DNA of 5,687 nucleotides from JBHGAV01 sp041946685 (GTDB lineage Bacteria > Acidobacteriota > Terriglobia > Bryobacterales > Bryobacteraceae), in NCBI GenBank assembly GCA_041946685.1, contig JBHGAV010000116.1, forward strand, positions 1-5,687, in the 5' to 3' direction. The notes below the pieces were generated by a model. The model was not told where the DNA came from. It did not search any database and worked only from the letters and a program-made list of their open reading frames with translations. Positions within the stretch are counted from its first letter, which is position 1; every line of letters begins with the position of its first letter. The translations under genes and the position numbers were made by a program. Below, piece by piece: positions 4,580-5,687 of the stretch.

Positions 4580-5680
4580 ATGTCATCAACCGTTAAGCCT
4601 GCTTCGTCCCGATTGGCCTTTGTCGACTGGACCCGCGGCATTGCCGCGTTCATCATGCTGCAAGGGCACGTCTTCCATTCCTTCACCCGCCCCGAGTTAA
4701 GGGACCGCGGGCCGTACGTGCTCTCCCAGTTCGTCGGGGGCATTCCGCCGGCCGTGTTTCTCTTCCTCACCGGTCTGACGCTGGCTTTCCGGATAGATAG
4801 CGCCGAGAAGAAGGGCCTGCCTGCATTGCAGCGCGTGTGGTGGTCGATGCGCCGCGCCGGCTACCTGTTCGGGATCGCGTACCTCTTCAGGCTGCAGTTG
4901 TGGGTCTTCGGGTTGCCCGACAGCCCCTGGACGGATCTGTTCCGGGTGGACATCCTGAACTGCATGGGGCTCTCGGTCGCGCTCATCTCGACGATGGCGG
5001 TCTTCCGATCCAAGGACAGAGCCCGGCTGGCCGCCGTACTCGGATTGTGTATCGCGGCCGCCTCGCCGCTGGTCTCGCAGTTCAACTGGACCGGGGTGCC
5101 GGCCCTGGTCAAGCATTACCTGGCGCCGGACTACCTGTTCTTCGGCTTCTTCCCGTGGGCCTCCTTCCTCGCGTTCGGCCTGAGCGCGGGCACCGTGGTG
5201 CGGGTGCTGCGAGCGGACCAGATGGACCGCGCCATGCAGTGGACGGCCATCCTCGGCTTCGGACTGGTATTCGGCGGCCAGTACTTCTCCAACGTGCCGT
5301 ACTCGGTCTACACCAGCGCCGACTACTGGCTGAATAGCCCGCTGCTGATTCTGGTGAAGCTGGGCGTCATCCTGCTGCTGCTGGCGTTCGCGTATCTCTG
5401 GACCCAGTACGCCGCGGGGCCGGGCTGGAGTTGGGTGCGGCAGTTCGGCACCACCTCGCTGCTGGTGTATTGGGTGCATATCGAGCTCGTGTACGGCCGG
5501 TGGCTGAGCTTCTGGAAAGAAAGCCTGACGGAGGGCCAGGTCATTCTGGCCGCCGCCGGGGTGATTCTCCTCATGCTCGGGCTCTCCGTCGCCAGGACCA
5601 ACTGGCGGCAGTGGAGGGAGGCGGGCTTCTCGCCTTTCGGCTATTTCTACCCCGCCCTTCGCCGGGCTTCGGGCGACTGA
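4580..5680 (+). CDS. Multi-pass membrane acyltransferase, HGSNAT/DUF1624-like
   Basis: A 366-aa integral inner-membrane protein, probably transferring an acyl group (often acetyl) from a cytoplasmic donor to a sugar or lipid on the other side; the substrate is unknown. The family's opening signature is present: RLAFVDWTRGIAAFIMLQGH (11-30) with R11, D16, R19 and the likely catalytic H30. It is followed by GIPPAVFLFLTGLTLAF (54-70), equal to the FFFLSG-type second span, then FFPWASFLAFGLSAG (190-204), like the FPW...G segment of heparan-glucosaminide N-acetyltransferase relatives, and a late SLLVYWVHIELVYG (293-306) with H300, matching the Y-x-x-H of this superfamily. I count about nine to ten hydrophobic spans. 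The ATG at 4580 puts a short polar tail before the signature; AGAG lies directly before it, too close for a good Shine-Dalgarno. The more distant Acyltransferase_3 or OpgC families are alternatives. The gene ends 7 nt before the window edge, so downstream partners are not visible. Confidence 0.85.
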   Translation: MSSTVKPASSRLAFVDWTRGIAAFIMLQGHVFHSFTRPELRDRGPYVLSQFVGGIPPAVFLFLTGLTLAFRIDSAEKKGLPALQRVWWSMRRAGYLFGIAYLFRLQLWVFGLPDSPWTDLFRVDILNCMGLSVALISTMAVFRSKDRARLAAVLGLCIAAASPLVSQFNWTGVPALVKHYLAPDYLFFGFFPWASFLAFGLSAGTVVRVLRADQMDRAMQWTAILGFGLVFGGQYFSNVPYSVYTSADYWLNSPLLILVKLGVILLLLAFAYLWTQYAAGPGWSWVRQFGTTSLLVYWVHIELVYGRWLSFWKESLTEGQVILAAAGVILLMLGLSVARTNWRQWREAGFSPFGYFYPALRRASGD

Positions 5681-5687
5681 GCGGCCC

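Noticed and set aside
4697..5479. Minus-strand open frame of 260 codons opposite the acyltransferase
   Set aside because: Very rich in Arg, Gln, Glu and His, the mirror of membrane-span codons; no start signal or domain.
5653..5675. Hairpin CGCCC/GGGCG as terminator of the acyltransferase gene
   Set aside because: It lies inside the last codons, has only 5-bp arms and a 13-base loop, and no T-run follows in the 7 nt left in the window.
1..5687. Mobile element, CRISPR, tRNA or defence genes
   Set aside because: No transposase or integrase motifs, no spaced direct repeats, no cloverleaf-like sequence, and no change in base composition that would suggest an island.

Overview
The window looks like ordinary chromosomal DNA from a GC-rich, Gram-negative bacterium. 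The best guess is an Acidobacteriota member of the Solibacter/Bryobacter type. This is inferred from three things: housekeeping genes interleaved with small porin-family beta-barrel proteins, start codons mostly without a Shine-Dalgarno sequence, and the style of the small membrane protein and the LolA-like protein. No rRNA, marker phylogeny or database search backs this placement. I see no mobile element, CRISPR array, tRNA or rRNA.

Left part (1-3266, minus strand). Five genes run leftward in the order beta-barrel protein B (264 aa), dusB, rnhA, beta-barrel protein A (212 aa), nadD (cut by the window edge). From dusB to nadD they are packed tightly: 6 nt, 7 nt, then a 4-nt stop/start overlap. 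This is almost certainly one transcript. Protein B is separated from dusB by 144 nt holding two inverted repeats, so it may be transcribed partly on its own. dusB (tRNA dihydrouridine), rnhA (RNA:DNA hybrid removal) and nadD (NAD synthesis) are housekeeping genes. The two envelope proteins around dusB-rnhA look like diverged copies of one family.

Middle (3267-3455). A 189-bp divergent intergenic region separates the two gene groups. Each side has a candidate extended -10 promoter close to the start codon, and the GC-rich centre carries three adjacent inverted repeats.

Right part (3456-5680, plus strand). Three genes run rightward: a 119-aa single-span membrane protein of unknown function, a secreted LolA-like lipoprotein-carrier-fold protein, and a multi-pass membrane acyltransferase of the HGSNAT/DUF1624 type. 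The first two are probably co-transcribed. The third has its own candidate -10 element directly after the LolA-like stop codon. All three point to the cell envelope, but the sequence does not prove a shared pathway.

The most notable points are the paralogous beta-barrel pair with cysteines in the same predicted loop, the TTG start of nadD overlapping the stop of a barrel gene, the near-leaderless promoter with an 11-bp palindrome in front of the 119-aa gene, and the palindromic divergent region. I found no clear sign of a defence, mobile or otherwise novel multi-gene system.
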